Positions 43,782 through 52,281 of a stretch of 64,000 nt of DNA are shown here, piece by piece. A program made the translations under genes and the position numbers. The notes under the pieces are model-generated. The model was given only the letters and a program-made list of their open reading frames with translations, searched no databases and was not told the DNA's origin. The stretch lies in contig NZ_FTPQ01000003.1 in assembly GCF_900156435.1 (NCBI RefSeq), forward strand, positions 434,001 to 498,000, read 5' to 3'. Source of the stretch: Microbacterium sp. RU1D (GTDB lineage: Bacteria; Actinomycetota; Actinomycetes; Actinomycetales; Microbacteriaceae). Position 1 is the first letter of the stretch; each line of letters opens with the position of its first letter.

Positions 43782-44852
43782 TCAGCGCGACGTGACCTCG
43801 CGGGCGAAACGCTCCACCCACTGGGCACGGTTCGGCAGCACCTCGGCGGGGTCGAGGGTCGAGTACCCGGCGGCCACCGGGTCGGCCGCGATGTCGCCCA
43901 CGACCGCGGTGATCTCCTCGGGGATCTCCGCGTCGAGCGCGACCGGCAGGTCGCCGACGATCTTCGCCGACGCGCTCTGCGCCTCGACCGACAGCAGGTA
44001 GTCGATGAACGCGTACGCGCCCTCGAGGTTGGGAGCCCCCGCGGGGATCATGGCGCGGTTGGTCGCCATGTAGCGCCCCTCGCTCGGCGCGGTCCACGCG
44101 ACCGGCTCGCCCGAGGCGATCAAGGTGGTCGCGAACCCGCTCAGCGAGTCGGCGGCGACGATCTCGCCCTGGGTGAGCAGGTTCGTCACCTCGGTGGACG
44201 AGGTGTAGAACTGCAGGATGCCGGGGGCCCACTCGCCGAGCGTCGTGTAGGCCGAGTCGACGTCGTACGGTCCGGATCCGTAGACCGAGGCGACACCCGA
44301 GACGGCGAGCTGCCCGGCCGTGACCGAGATGTCGGGGAAGGCGAGGCGGCCGGCGAAGGCGGGGTCGGCGTAGAGCGACCAGTCCGCGGCCTGCGCGGCG
44401 GTGACCTGCTCGGTGTTGTAGAGCGTCCCGTTCAGCTGGTAGCTGTAGGCGGGGCCGTCGAACCCCTCCTCGACGGCGAAGTCCGCGATGTTCGCCAGGT
44501 TCGGCACGTCGGACTCGTCGAAGTCCTGGAAGAGGTCCTGCTCCTGCCCGGAGGCGGCGAAGGTGTCGGAGATCAGCATCACATCGATGCCGGGTTCGCC
44601 CGCGGCGAGCTGCAGCTGCGAGAGACGATCGGCGTTGCTGCCGGTCTCGACCTCGACGGTGATGCCGGTCTTCTCGGTGAAGGGATCGATGATCGCCTCC
44701 TGGAACTGCTCGACGCCGAAGGGGAACGTGCTCACGACGATGGTGTCGCCGGAGCCGGCCTCGTCGCTCGAGCCGGAGCATCCGGTGGCGACCAGGGCGG
44801 TGGCGACGAAGACGGACGAGGCCGCGAGGAGGCGGCGAGTGGGGCGGGTCAT
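43782..44852 (-). CDS. ABC transporter substrate-binding lipoprotein (PotD/FbpA-like)
   Basis: A 356-residue receptor with a lipoprotein signal peptide (MTRPTRRLLAASSVFVATAL, lipobox VATGC) and a two-lobed periplasmic-binding fold of the polyamine/thiamine/iron type: VSTFPFGVEQFQEAIIDPFT, YNTEQVTAAQAADWSLYADP and PDISVTAGQLAV. It is the last gene of the minus-strand operon with an ATPase and two permeases. The substrate is open; polyamine, a phosphonate or ferric iron are all possible. Confidence 0.87.
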   Translation of the reverse strand: MTRPTRRLLAASSVFVATALVATGCSGSSDEAGSGDTIVVSTFPFGVEQFQEAIIDPFTEKTGITVEVETGSNADRLSQLQLAAGEPGIDVMLISDTFAASGQEQDLFQDFDESDVPNLANIADFAVEEGFDGPAYSYQLNGTLYNTEQVTAAQAADWSLYADPAFAGRLAFPDISVTAGQLAVSGVASVYGSGPYDVDSAYTTLGEWAPGILQFYTSSTEVTNLLTQGEIVAADSLSGFATTLIASGEPVAWTAPSEGRYMATNRAMIPAGAPNLEGAYAFIDYLLSVEAQSASAKIVGDLPVALDAEIPEEITAVVGDIAADPVAAGYSTLDPAEVLPNRAQWVERFAREVTSR

Positions 44853-44916
44853 TCGGGTTCCTCTCGTGCGGCGGCGGGGCCGCCGCTGCGGTGCGGGCAT
44901 GTGCGGGTGGGGCGGG

Positions 44917-44961
44917 ACGGGGTGGTGCTGTTCGGGGTGGTGCTGTTCGGGGTGGTGCTGT
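44917..44961. repeat. 15-bp tandem repeat, three units
   Basis: GGGGTGGTGCTGTTC occurs three times head to tail in the gap between the ATPase and binding-protein genes. The repeat is non-coding on the operon strand. Confidence 0.9.
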
Positions 44962-44990
44962 TCGGGGTGGGGTTGCTCGCCGCCGCGCGG

Positions 44991-45989
44991 TCAGGCCGCG
45001 AGGCGGATCAGGCGCGAGGCGGCCGCCGAGACGCTCACCCGGTCGCCGGCGCGGGCCGGAACCGCCTCATCACGGACGTCGGCCATCAGGCGCACAGCGG
45101 TGCCCTGCGCGTCGACCGTGTCGACGGTCACGAGGCGGTCGACGCCGCGGTAGGCGACGTCGACGACGGTGCCGTCGAGGGTGAGACCGGCGGAGGTGGC
45201 GGCACCGGAGCGGTCGATCGCGAGGTGTTCGGGGCGGATCGTCGCGAGTGCGCCGTCGGGCAGGGTGAGGAAGTTCTCGTACCCGAGGAACTCCGCCACG
45301 AAACGGTTCGCCGGAGCGGTGAACACCTCGGTGGGCGCCCCTTCTTGCATGATGCGTCCCTCGCGCATGAGCACCATGCGATCCGACATCTCCAGCGCTT
45401 CGTCCTGGTCGTGCGTCACCAGCACGACCGTGAGTCCGGTCTCCGCCTGAATGCGACGGATCTCGGCGCGCATCTGCACGCGCAGACGCGCATCGAGGTT
45501 GGACAGCGGCTCGTCGAGGAGCAGGAGGGTGGGGCGGATCGCGATCGCGCGGGCGAGGGCGACGCGCTGCTGCTGACCGCCCGAGAGCTTCTTGGGACGG
45601 CTGGCGGCGAGGTGCCCGAGACCGACGAGGTCCAGCGCCTCGGCCACCCGGCGGGTCCGTTCGGCCCCGGGGACCTTGCGCAGCTTGAGACCGTAGCCGA
45701 CGTTCTCCGCGACGCTCATGTGGGGGAACAGCGCGTACGACTGGAACACCATGCCGAGTCCCCGTCGCTCGGGCGGGGTGCGCGTGGCATCCGTCCCGGC
45801 GATCATGATGCGCCCCGAGGTGGGCTGCGTGTATCCGGCGAGCATTCGCAGCGACGTGGTCTTGCCGCAGCCGCTCGGCCCGAGCAGGGTCGTGAGCTGC
45901 CCCGTCGGGATCGCGAGGTCGATCCCGTCGACGGCCGTGAAGTCCCCGAACCGCTGGGTGACCCCGACGAATTCTGCTGCAGTGGTCAT
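44991..45989 (-). CDS. ABC transporter ATP-binding protein (PotA/FbpC-like)
   Basis: A 332-residue ATPase with an N-terminal nucleotide-binding domain and a C-terminal TOBE domain. Walker A is GPSGCGKTT near residue 38, the signature is LSGGQQQR near 137, Walker B is LLLLDEPLSNLDA and the switch is VTHDQDEALE. The start overlaps the upstream permease by 4 nt. It energises import by the two permeases of this operon. Confidence 0.93.
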   Translation of the reverse strand: MTTAAEFVGVTQRFGDFTAVDGIDLAIPTGQLTTLLGPSGCGKTTSLRMLAGYTQPTSGRIMIAGTDATRTPPERRGLGMVFQSYALFPHMSVAENVGYGLKLRKVPGAERTRRVAEALDLVGLGHLAASRPKKLSGGQQQRVALARAIAIRPTLLLLDEPLSNLDARLRVQMRAEIRRIQAETGLTVVLVTHDQDEALEMSDRMVLMREGRIMQEGAPTEVFTAPANRFVAEFLGYENFLTLPDGALATIRPEHLAIDRSGAATSAGLTLDGTVVDVAYRGVDRLVTVDTVDAQGTAVRLMADVRDEAVPARAGDRVSVSAAASRLIRLAA

Positions 45990-46783
45990 CGGTTGATCCC
46001 TCCAAAGATGCGGGCGAAGCCGACCGTGCGCTCGGCGATGACGGCCACGACGACGGTGCCGGCGAGGATGATGGTGCTCGTGGCCGCGACCATGGGGTCG
46101 TAGCTCTGCTGCACGTAGTCGAGCATCGTGACGGGCAGGGTGCGGAAGTCGCGGCTCTGCAGGAGCAGCGACAGCGGCACGTTGTTGAACGAGGTGACGA
46201 AGCTCAGCAGCCCGGCCGAGAAGATGCCGGGACGCAGCAGCGGCAGCGTCACCGTGAAGAACGCCCGAAGGGGCGAGGCGCCGAGGCCGCGAGCGGCCTC
46301 TTCGACGCTGGGATCGGCGAGCGCGAGCGAGGCACCCGTGACCCGCACCGCGTACGGGAGCATCAGTACCGTGTGGCCGATGAGCAGCACCGGGAAGTTG
46401 TCCAGACGCAGCCCGATGATGAGCTGCTGGTACAGCGCGAGGCCGACGACGAGCTCGGGGACGATGAGCGGCGAAAGGAACAGTCCCTCGACGATGCCCT
46501 TGCCGGGCAGACGTCCGCGGTGGATCGCCAGGGTCACCGGCACGCCGATCACGAGCGCGAGGATCGTGGCCAGCAGCGCGAGCTCGAGGCTCGACACCAG
46601 GGCCGAGGTGAAGGGCTTGTAGGCGAAGGCGGCGCCGAACCAGCGCAGCGAGAAGCCCTCGGGCGGGAATCGCAGGGTGCGTCCGCCCGTGAAGGCGGTG
46701 GCCACGACGAACAGGATCGGCACGATCATGACGATGTATCCGGCGACGGCGAGGGATGCCGCGACGGGACGCGAGGTCTTCAC
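45986..46783 (-). CDS. ABC transporter permease (PotC-like)
   Basis: A 265-residue permease with about six helices; the EAA loop EEAARGLGASPLRAFFTVTL lies near residues 160-179. GTG start at 46783 overlaps the stop of the other permease gene by 4 nt (GTGA). It corresponds to the second channel subunit of the PotABCD/FbpABC-type importer. Confidence 0.9.
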   Translation of the reverse strand: MKTSRPVAASLAVAGYIVMIVPILFVVATAFTGGRTLRFPPEGFSLRWFGAAFAYKPFTSALVSSLELALLATILALVIGVPVTLAIHRGRLPGKGIVEGLFLSPLIVPELVVGLALYQQLIIGLRLDNFPVLLIGHTVLMLPYAVRVTGASLALADPSVEEAARGLGASPLRAFFTVTLPLLRPGIFSAGLLSFVTSFNNVPLSLLLQSRDFRTLPVTMLDYVQQSYDPMVAATSTIILAGTVVVAVIAERTVGFARIFGGINR

Positions 46784-47601
46784 GAGGTGGCCCCCCGTCG
46801 TCCGACGAACGCCGACAGGCCCGACACGGCGAAGACGAGGACCGTCATGATGAGGGCGGTGGCACTGGCTGCGGCCCAGTCGATCGTCACGCTGGAGTAC
46901 GAGTAGAGCTGCGTCGACAGCATGCGCTGGCTCGAGCCTCCCAGCAGGTAGGGCGTCGTGTACGCGGTGACGCTGCCGGCGAAGACCAGGGTCGCGGCCA
47001 CGACCATGCCGGGGGCGGACAGGGGCACGACGATCCCCCAGAACGTGCGCGTGCGCCCCGCGCCGAGGCCGCGCGCCGCGTCGTCGAGACCGGGGTCGAC
47101 CTGCGCGACGGCGGAGTAGCACGAGATGACCGCCAGCGGCAGGAACAACTGCGTGAGACCGAGCACGATCGCGAGTTCGGTGTAGAGCAGCTGGGGCGCC
47201 CTCTCGACGAGGCCGAGGCCGACCAGCAACTGCCCGATGGCCCCGTTCGAGCCGAGCAGGACCAGCCAGCCGAACGTGCGCACGACGTTGCTGAGCAGAA
47301 GGGGGAAGATCGCGAGGGCGAGCAGCACCCCGGCCCACCGCGAGGTCGAGCGTGCCAGCAGGTAGGCGATCGGGAAGCCGAGCACGATGCACACCACGGT
47401 GACGATGAGGCCGAGGCCCACTGTGCGACCGATGATCGCGAGGTCGTACGGGTCGGTGAGCATGCGGCCGAGGCGGTCGACGATGTCGAGCGGGCTCACC
47501 CCCGGCGGGGCGAAGAGCATCGCCACCGAGGGGATGAGGAAGCCCGCCAGCAGCAGCGCCAGCCCGGGGAGGGCCAGCAGTCCGGTGCGGCGTGAGAGCA
47601 C
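46780..47601 (-). CDS. ABC transporter permease (PotB-like)
   Basis: A 273-residue permease and first gene of the operon. It shows DDAARGLGAGRTRTFWGIVV as EAA loop and about six membrane segments beginning GLLALPGLALLLAGF. The GTG at 47599-47601 (MLSRRTGLL) is chosen because the longer upstream frame crosses the operator region and is not membrane-like. LacI-type operators lie 34-55 bp upstream of the start. Confidence 0.88.
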   Translation of the reverse strand: MLSRRTGLLALPGLALLLAGFLIPSVAMLFAPPGVSPLDIVDRLGRMLTDPYDLAIIGRTVGLGLIVTVVCIVLGFPIAYLLARSTSRWAGVLLALAIFPLLLSNVVRTFGWLVLLGSNGAIGQLLVGLGLVERAPQLLYTELAIVLGLTQLFLPLAVISCYSAVAQVDPGLDDAARGLGAGRTRTFWGIVVPLSAPGMVVAATLVFAGSVTAYTTPYLLGGSSQRMLSTQLYSYSSVTIDWAAASATALIMTVLVFAVSGLSAFVGRRGATS

Positions 47602-47634
47602 GGGCCGACTCCGATCGTGAGGAAGGGGAGGTTG

Positions 47635-47656
47635 CAACCGGTTGCGCAACCGGTTG
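47635..47656. promoter_or_regulatory. Two adjacent LacI-type operators
   Basis: The perfect palindrome CAACCGGTTG occurs at 47635-47644 and 47647-47656, 12 bp apart, just upstream of the permease gene. CG-centred decamers of this kind are typical LacI-family sites. Confidence 0.75.
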
Positions 47657-47724
47657 TGTCCACCGTACGGGCCGAACCCCTCCTCTCGCGACCGTCCGTG
47701 TAAACAGCGTGTAAAATACCGACG

Positions 47725-47734
47725 CAACCGGTTG
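47725..47734. promoter_or_regulatory. Third LacI-type operator, before lacI
   Basis: An identical CAACCGGTTG lies 61 bp before the lacI-type start, next to TAAAAT (47713) that could be its -10 box. It suggests autoregulation. Confidence 0.7.
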
Positions 47735-47795
47735 TGGCCGCTCAGTAGGATGAACGGACTGCGCGCGGTGCTCGCGCCTGTCGGAAGGGGGCGCA

Positions 47796-48761
47796 GTGAC
47801 CACGCTGGCCGATGTCGCCGCCCTCGCCGGGGTGGCCAAGTCGACCGCCTCCCGCGCGCTCGGCCGCCCGGACCTCGTCGCTCCCGACACGGTGGCGCGC
47901 GTGCGCGCTGCCGCCCTCGAGCTCGGGTTCGTCCCGAATCGCGCCGCCAGTCACCTCGCCCGCGGGAGCAGCGGCATCGTGGCGCTCGTCGTCCCGACCC
48001 TCGACAACTCCTTCTTCACCCCCATCGTCGCGGGGGCGCAGGCCCGTGCACGCGAGTCCGACCTTCAACTCACGGTGGCCGTGCACCGCCTCGACGACGC
48101 CGATGACCTCGTCGAACTCGAGCGCCTCGCGCGTCAGGTCGACGGCTGCATCCTGGTCGCTCCGCGCGGGCCCGACGAGATCGTGCGCGCGACCGCGACG
48201 CTCGGGCCCACCGTGCTCGTCGACCGCGAGATCCCCGGCATGACCTCGATCGTCGCCGACACGGCGAGCGCCTTCGCCGACCTCGCCGCGCGCTTCGCCG
48301 ACACCGGTCACCGCGCGATCGCCTACCTGGGCGGGCCGGAGGGCTCGTGGCAGGACGCCCAACGCAGCGCCGCCATCGCCCGCGCCGTCGCCGACCGCGC
48401 CGAGTTGACGGCGCTCGGCCCCTACCCCGCGACCTTCGCCGCGGGGGTCGCGGCGACCGATGCCGTCATCGCCTCCGGCGCGACCGCGGTGGTCCCCTAC
48501 GCGACCTCCATCGGGCTCGGCCTCGTCTTCGCCCTGCGTGCGCGGGGCGTGGCCTCCCCCGGCGAGGTCGTCGTGAGTGCGGAACGACTGGTGGCCGAGG
48601 CGATCGGTGCCGACGAGGTCCCCGCGATCGACGTCGACGGCGAGCAGCTCGGGCGCGAGGCCATGACCGCCCTCGTCGGACTCCTCACGTCGGGAGAGGA
48701 TGCCGGCGAACGGCGTCGTCTGCCCGTTTCGGTGCACTGGCCGGAGTCGGTGTCGATCTGA
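47796..48761 (+). CDS. LacI-family transcriptional regulator
   Basis: A 321-residue repressor with an N-terminal HTH (TTLADVAALAGVAKSTASRA, residues 2-21, then hinge helix) and a periplasmic-binding-like effector domain. GTG start. It is divergent from the ABC importer operon, and three identical palindromes in the gap are its likely operators. The HTH recognition helix VAKSTASRALGRP fits CG-centred sites. Confidence 0.9.
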   Translation: MTTLADVAALAGVAKSTASRALGRPDLVAPDTVARVRAAALELGFVPNRAASHLARGSSGIVALVVPTLDNSFFTPIVAGAQARARESDLQLTVAVHRLDDADDLVELERLARQVDGCILVAPRGPDEIVRATATLGPTVLVDREIPGMTSIVADTASAFADLAARFADTGHRAIAYLGGPEGSWQDAQRSAAIARAVADRAELTALGPYPATFAAGVAATDAVIASGATAVVPYATSIGLGLVFALRARGVASPGEVVVSAERLVAEAIGADEVPAIDVDGEQLGREAMTALVGLLTSGEDAGERRRLPVSVHWPESVSI

Positions 48762-48858
48762 CCCGGGCGGCGCCGAGCCGGTGCGCGCCGGCACCGGTGC
48801 GCGCCCCGGGGATGCCACGGCGCCGAGGACCGGGACCGACCGCCCCGCGTCGACCCCG

Positions 48859-49965
48859 TCAGGCCCGCGCGGCTGCCGAGGTCATCGGGCACTCGAACGG
48901 GTCGCGGGCGGCGAGGCCCACGCGGTTGAGGTACCGGATGACGATGCCGTACGACTGCAGCAGCGTGGTCTCGACGTAGGGCACGTTCAGCGTCTTGCTG
49001 TGCTCCCGGACGATCGCGCGGGCGCGACTGAGGTGCGGGCGCGGCATGTTCGGGAACAGGTGGTGCTCGATCTGGTAGTTCAGCCCGCCCATGAGCCAGG
49101 TGGCCCACCAGCCGCCGGTGATGTTGCGCGAGGTGCGCACCTGCTTGCTGAAGAAGTCGAGCTTGGCATCCGGCGCGATGACGGCCATGCCCTTGTGGTT
49201 CGGGGCGAACGACGCGCCCATGTACACGCCGAACACGGCGAGCTGCACCCCGAGGAAAGCGAAGGCCATCCCGAGGGGGAGGAACACGAACACCGGCGCC
49301 ACGAACACCGCGAAGCGCAGCGCGATGATGCCCAGCTCGCTCCACCGGCCCTTCACCTCGCCGCGCGAGAACAGGTGCCGGAAGGCGTGCGCGTGCAGAT
49401 TGGCGCCCTCGAAGGCGAGGAGGGGGAAGAACAGCCACCCCTGGCGACGGGTGATCCAGCGACGCAGACCGCGCGCGGTCGCGGCATCCTCCTCGACGAA
49501 CGAGATCGTGTCGACCTCGATGTCGGGGTCCTTGCCGACGCGGTTCGGGTTCGCGTGGTGGCGGGTGTGCTTCGACGTCCACCACGACAGGCTGATGCCC
49601 ACGACCCCCGCGGCCAGCCAGAGCGCGAGGCGGTCGTTCGCTCGGCCCGACGCGAAGATCTGCTTGTGTGCTGCCTCGTGCGCGAGGAAAGCGACCTGGG
49701 TGAACAGGATGCCGAAGGCCGCCGCGATGAGGAGCTGGAACCAGCTGTCCCCCAGGAGCACGAAGCCCGTCACGGCCCCGCCGAATGCGACCGCGAGCGC
49801 CACGCCGACGAGCGCGTAGAAGCGGCGGGCACGGGTGAGCAGCCCCGTCTCGCGGATCACCTGCGACAGCTCCGTGTAGGCCTTCGCCATCGGCGGGAAC
49901 TCCGTCGTTCCCTTGTACGTCTGGCGGATGGGTCCCAAGCGGGACTCGATGGTGGGGGAAGCCAT
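48859..49965 (-). CDS. Membrane fatty-acid desaturase
   Basis: A 368-residue integral membrane di-iron desaturase that introduces a double bond in acyl chains. The three histidine boxes are present: HEAAH near residue 97, HTRHH near 130 and QIEHH near 305. Four hydrophobic stretches separate them. It resembles DesA3-like acyl-CoA desaturases of Actinobacteria. GAGGAG and AGG precede the ATG at 49963-49965. Paired palindromes upstream may bind a regulator. Confidence 0.9.
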   Translation of the reverse strand: MASPTIESRLGPIRQTYKGTTEFPPMAKAYTELSQVIRETGLLTRARRFYALVGVALAVAFGGAVTGFVLLGDSWFQLLIAAAFGILFTQVAFLAHEAAHKQIFASGRANDRLALWLAAGVVGISLSWWTSKHTRHHANPNRVGKDPDIEVDTISFVEEDAATARGLRRWITRRQGWLFFPLLAFEGANLHAHAFRHLFSRGEVKGRWSELGIIALRFAVFVAPVFVFLPLGMAFAFLGVQLAVFGVYMGASFAPNHKGMAVIAPDAKLDFFSKQVRTSRNITGGWWATWLMGGLNYQIEHHLFPNMPRPHLSRARAIVREHSKTLNVPYVETTLLQSYGIVIRYLNRVGLAARDPFECPMTSAAARA

Positions 49966-50046
49966 GACCTGCTCCTCGGTTCGGGGTGACCGCGTCGGCC
50001 CGGAAGCCATGGGCGGATGCCGAGGACTTGTGCCCGACGTTACGTC

Positions 50047-50075
50047 GCGCATATGCGCCTCGGCGCATGTGCGCC
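50047..50075. promoter_or_regulatory. Twin palindromes upstream of the desaturase
   Basis: GCGCATATGCGC (50047-50058) is perfect, and GGCGCATGTGCGCC (50062-50075) differs only at the centre. The centres are 16 bp apart. They lie 82-110 bp upstream of the desaturase ATG and may be operators. Confidence 0.5.
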
Positions 50076-50162
50076 GCGGGGATACCGCGGAAAGACGCGG
50101 TCGGACCCCTCCGATGACCCCAGAAGGTCAGGTGATTGCCAGGTGCGGCCGCTCCCGCGGCC

Positions 50163-51236
50163 TCATCGAGCGTGCGTGACCCAGGCCCAGATGGGCTGGC
50201 GACGTCGCCGGACCGACGCCTCGCGCGACTGGGCGACGGCGCGTAGGGCAGGCACCGGCTCGGACGCGAGCTCGGGCGGCGCGACGTCGGCGGCGTCGGC
50301 AGCGAGAACAGCGTGCGTATCGTCGCCCCCCTGCCGGAGTTCGGCGGCGACGGCGACGACCTCCGCAGCGGTGGGCCGGCGGCCGGGGTCGGGGTCGGTC
50401 ATGGCGGTGAGGAGTACCTCCCACCCGTAGCCGAAGCGCGAGGGGATGTCGGGGTCGAAATCGAGGGGTGCCAGCAGCACCTCCTGCGCCGCTCCCCCGA
50501 GCACCGGGCTCTCCCCGGTTAGCGCCTCCACGGCCAGCAGGCCGAGGGCGTAGACGTCGGCGGCTGCGCCGGGCGCCTCTCCGCGCAGCTGCTCGGGAGG
50601 CAGGTAGTCCTCGTCGTCGTCGGACGGGTCGCCGACCATCGGCTCCGCGCCGCCGGAGAGGAGGTGGGCCACGCCGAAGTCGGCGAGCACGGCGACGAAC
50701 GGCCGCTGCGGGATGCGGACGGGGCGCAGCAGGATGTGCGTCGACGTGAGGTGGTGGTGGACGATGCCCGCCTCGTGGAGCGCAGCGAGTCCGCGGGCCA
50801 GGTCTTCGAGCAGCGCCGCCACCAGGGGCGGCGACAGCGGTCCCTCGTCGTCGAGGCGCTCGCGCAGCGACGGCCCGTTGATGAACTCCGTCACCAGATA
50901 CCCCCGACCGTCGCGGGCGAGATGGGCGTCGTACAGCGTGATCAGCGACGGGTGGTCGAGGGCGGCGAGGATCCGGGCCCCCTCGAGCCGGCGCGGCGCA
51001 TCGCCCGCGATGACCGGGTCGATGGGGAAGATCTTCACGACGACGTTGCGAGCGAGGATGTCGTCCCGCGCGCGGAAGACGTGCCCGTCGACCCCGCGGC
51101 GGGCGAGGGGCCCCGCCAGGCGATAGCGACCCGCGAAGACTGTGCCGAGGTCGGCCGGCGGTGCCGCCGCGGCATCCTGTTCGCGCTGCGCACGGAGCGC
51201 ACGGCGCCCACCCTCGCCGGGGGCGGCGGTGGTCAT
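50163..51236 (-). CDS. Protein kinase-like protein, predicted pseudokinase
   Basis: The 357-residue protein has a PknB-like kinase fold at about residues 28-285. The ATP lysine is kept in NVVVKIF, and the DFG motif in LADFGVAHL and YLPPEQL (APE region) are present. The catalytic loop HRDLKPxN is replaced by HHHLTSTH, so the catalytic Asp and the following Lys are lost, and the glycine loop is degenerate (GPLARRGVDGHVF). No transmembrane helix or PASTA domain follows, only a basic tail. It is probably a non-catalytic binding or scaffold protein. Confidence 0.82.
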   Translation of the reverse strand: MTTAAPGEGGRRALRAQREQDAAAAPPADLGTVFAGRYRLAGPLARRGVDGHVFRARDDILARNVVVKIFPIDPVIAGDAPRRLEGARILAALDHPSLITLYDAHLARDGRGYLVTEFINGPSLRERLDDEGPLSPPLVAALLEDLARGLAALHEAGIVHHHLTSTHILLRPVRIPQRPFVAVLADFGVAHLLSGGAEPMVGDPSDDDEDYLPPEQLRGEAPGAAADVYALGLLAVEALTGESPVLGGAAQEVLLAPLDFDPDIPSRFGYGWEVLLTAMTDPDPGRRPTAAEVVAVAAELRQGGDDTHAVLAADAADVAPPELASEPVPALRAVAQSREASVRRRRQPIWAWVTHAR

Positions 51237-51318
51237 GAGGCGCGTCCGACACGCGGCGTGATCCGCCGCCCGGTGAGCCGCTGCCTCATGAGAAACTCCT
51301 CTAGCCCGGAGCGTAAGA

Positions 51319-51363
51319 GACCGCAACGGGCGCACTATTGGGGGGCGCCCGCCCGTTGCGGTC
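51319..51363. other. Long inverted repeat between the pseudokinase and ArsR-fusion genes
   Basis: GACCGCAACGGGCGC and the arm ending CGCCCGTTGCGGTC pair over about 14 bp with a GC-rich loop. It lies in the 193-bp divergent gap and just before GCTCA/TGAGC, a short inverted repeat at 51363-51380. Either may serve as an operator. Confidence 0.45.
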
Positions 51364-51429
51364 GCTCAAAGTTTACTGAGCAAAAGTCATTTCCGCATGC
51401 GGATGACACGACGAGCGGACGGGGGCATA

Positions 51430-52092
51430 ATGAGCGACCTTCAACGACGCGCTGAGGCGTTCGCCGCTCTCGGTGATCCCGGCCGTCTGCAGATCGTCGA
51501 TCTGCTCGCCATGGGCGACATGTCCTCCAGTGAGATCGCCTCCGTGCTGGGGATGAAGTCGAACCTCGTGGCCTTCCACGCCAACGTCCTCGAAGATCGC
51601 GGCATCGCGCGGCGGGTGCGGTCGGAGTCGGACGGACGACGCAGCTACCTGCAGCTCATCCCGGAGGCGTTCTCCGACCTCACTCTCGCCCCGCGCAAGG
51701 TCGAGGGTCGCGTGCTCTTCGTCTGCACGGCGAATTCCGCGCGGTCGCAGCTGGCCCGGGCCATCTGGCGCACGCACAGCGAGATCCCGGCCGAGTCGGC
51801 GGGAACGCATCCCGGCAAGCGCGTCAACGCCGGCGCCGTCGCCGCCGCGGCCCGGCACGGCCTGCGCATCGACGACGACGCTCATCCCCGATCGCTCGCC
51901 GAGGTCGCCCGTCCCGGCGACTTCGTCATCAGCGTGTGCGACCACGCCCACGAGCTGCTGGCCGGGGGCGACGACGTGCACTGGTCGATCCGCGACCCCG
52001 CGCAGACGGGGAGCGTCGAGGCGTTCGACCGAACGGTGAGCGAGCTGCGTTCGCGCATCGCGCGCGTCGCCCCGCAGCTGACCGCGGCCTAG
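51430..52092 (+). CDS. ArsR-type HTH fused to a low-molecular-weight phosphatase/arsenate-reductase domain
   Basis: A 220-residue fusion. Residues 1-85 are an ArsR winged helix (FAALGDPGRLQIVDLLAMGD and DMSSSEIASVLGMKSNLVAF). Residues 95-215 are a low-molecular-weight protein-tyrosine phosphatase/arsenate reductase, with the P-loop VCTANSARSQLA (CX5R) and an aspartate-containing SIRDPAQTGS loop. The protein could sense and reduce arsenate or dephosphorylate a protein. There is no neighbouring arsenite efflux gene, so arsenic is only one option. GGGGG precedes the ATG. Confidence 0.85.
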   Translation: MSDLQRRAEAFAALGDPGRLQIVDLLAMGDMSSSEIASVLGMKSNLVAFHANVLEDRGIARRVRSESDGRRSYLQLIPEAFSDLTLAPRKVEGRVLFVCTANSARSQLARAIWRTHSEIPAESAGTHPGKRVNAGAVAAAARHGLRIDDDAHPRSLAEVARPGDFVISVCDHAHELLAGGDDVHWSIRDPAQTGSVEAFDRTVSELRSRIARVAPQLTAA

Positions 52093-52281
52093 GGCGCCTT
52101 CGACCAGATGGTCCGCCGGCGCGGACGACCGGTCGCGCGCGCGGAGCCCGTGCCGTCCACCGCCGCGGCGATTAGGCTACGTCTCAGCGCGCCGGCCGCC
52201 GCCCGCGCTCCCCCACCCCTGTCGATGCCGACGCCGTCCTCCCGTCGCGGCCGCAGATGGCATCCCGAACCGGAGGTCGCG

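Noticed and set aside
44853..44990. Small protein encoded by the 15-bp repeats in the ABC operon gap
   Set aside because: The frames have no ribosome-binding site and run antisense to the operon; the repeats are most simply slippage products.
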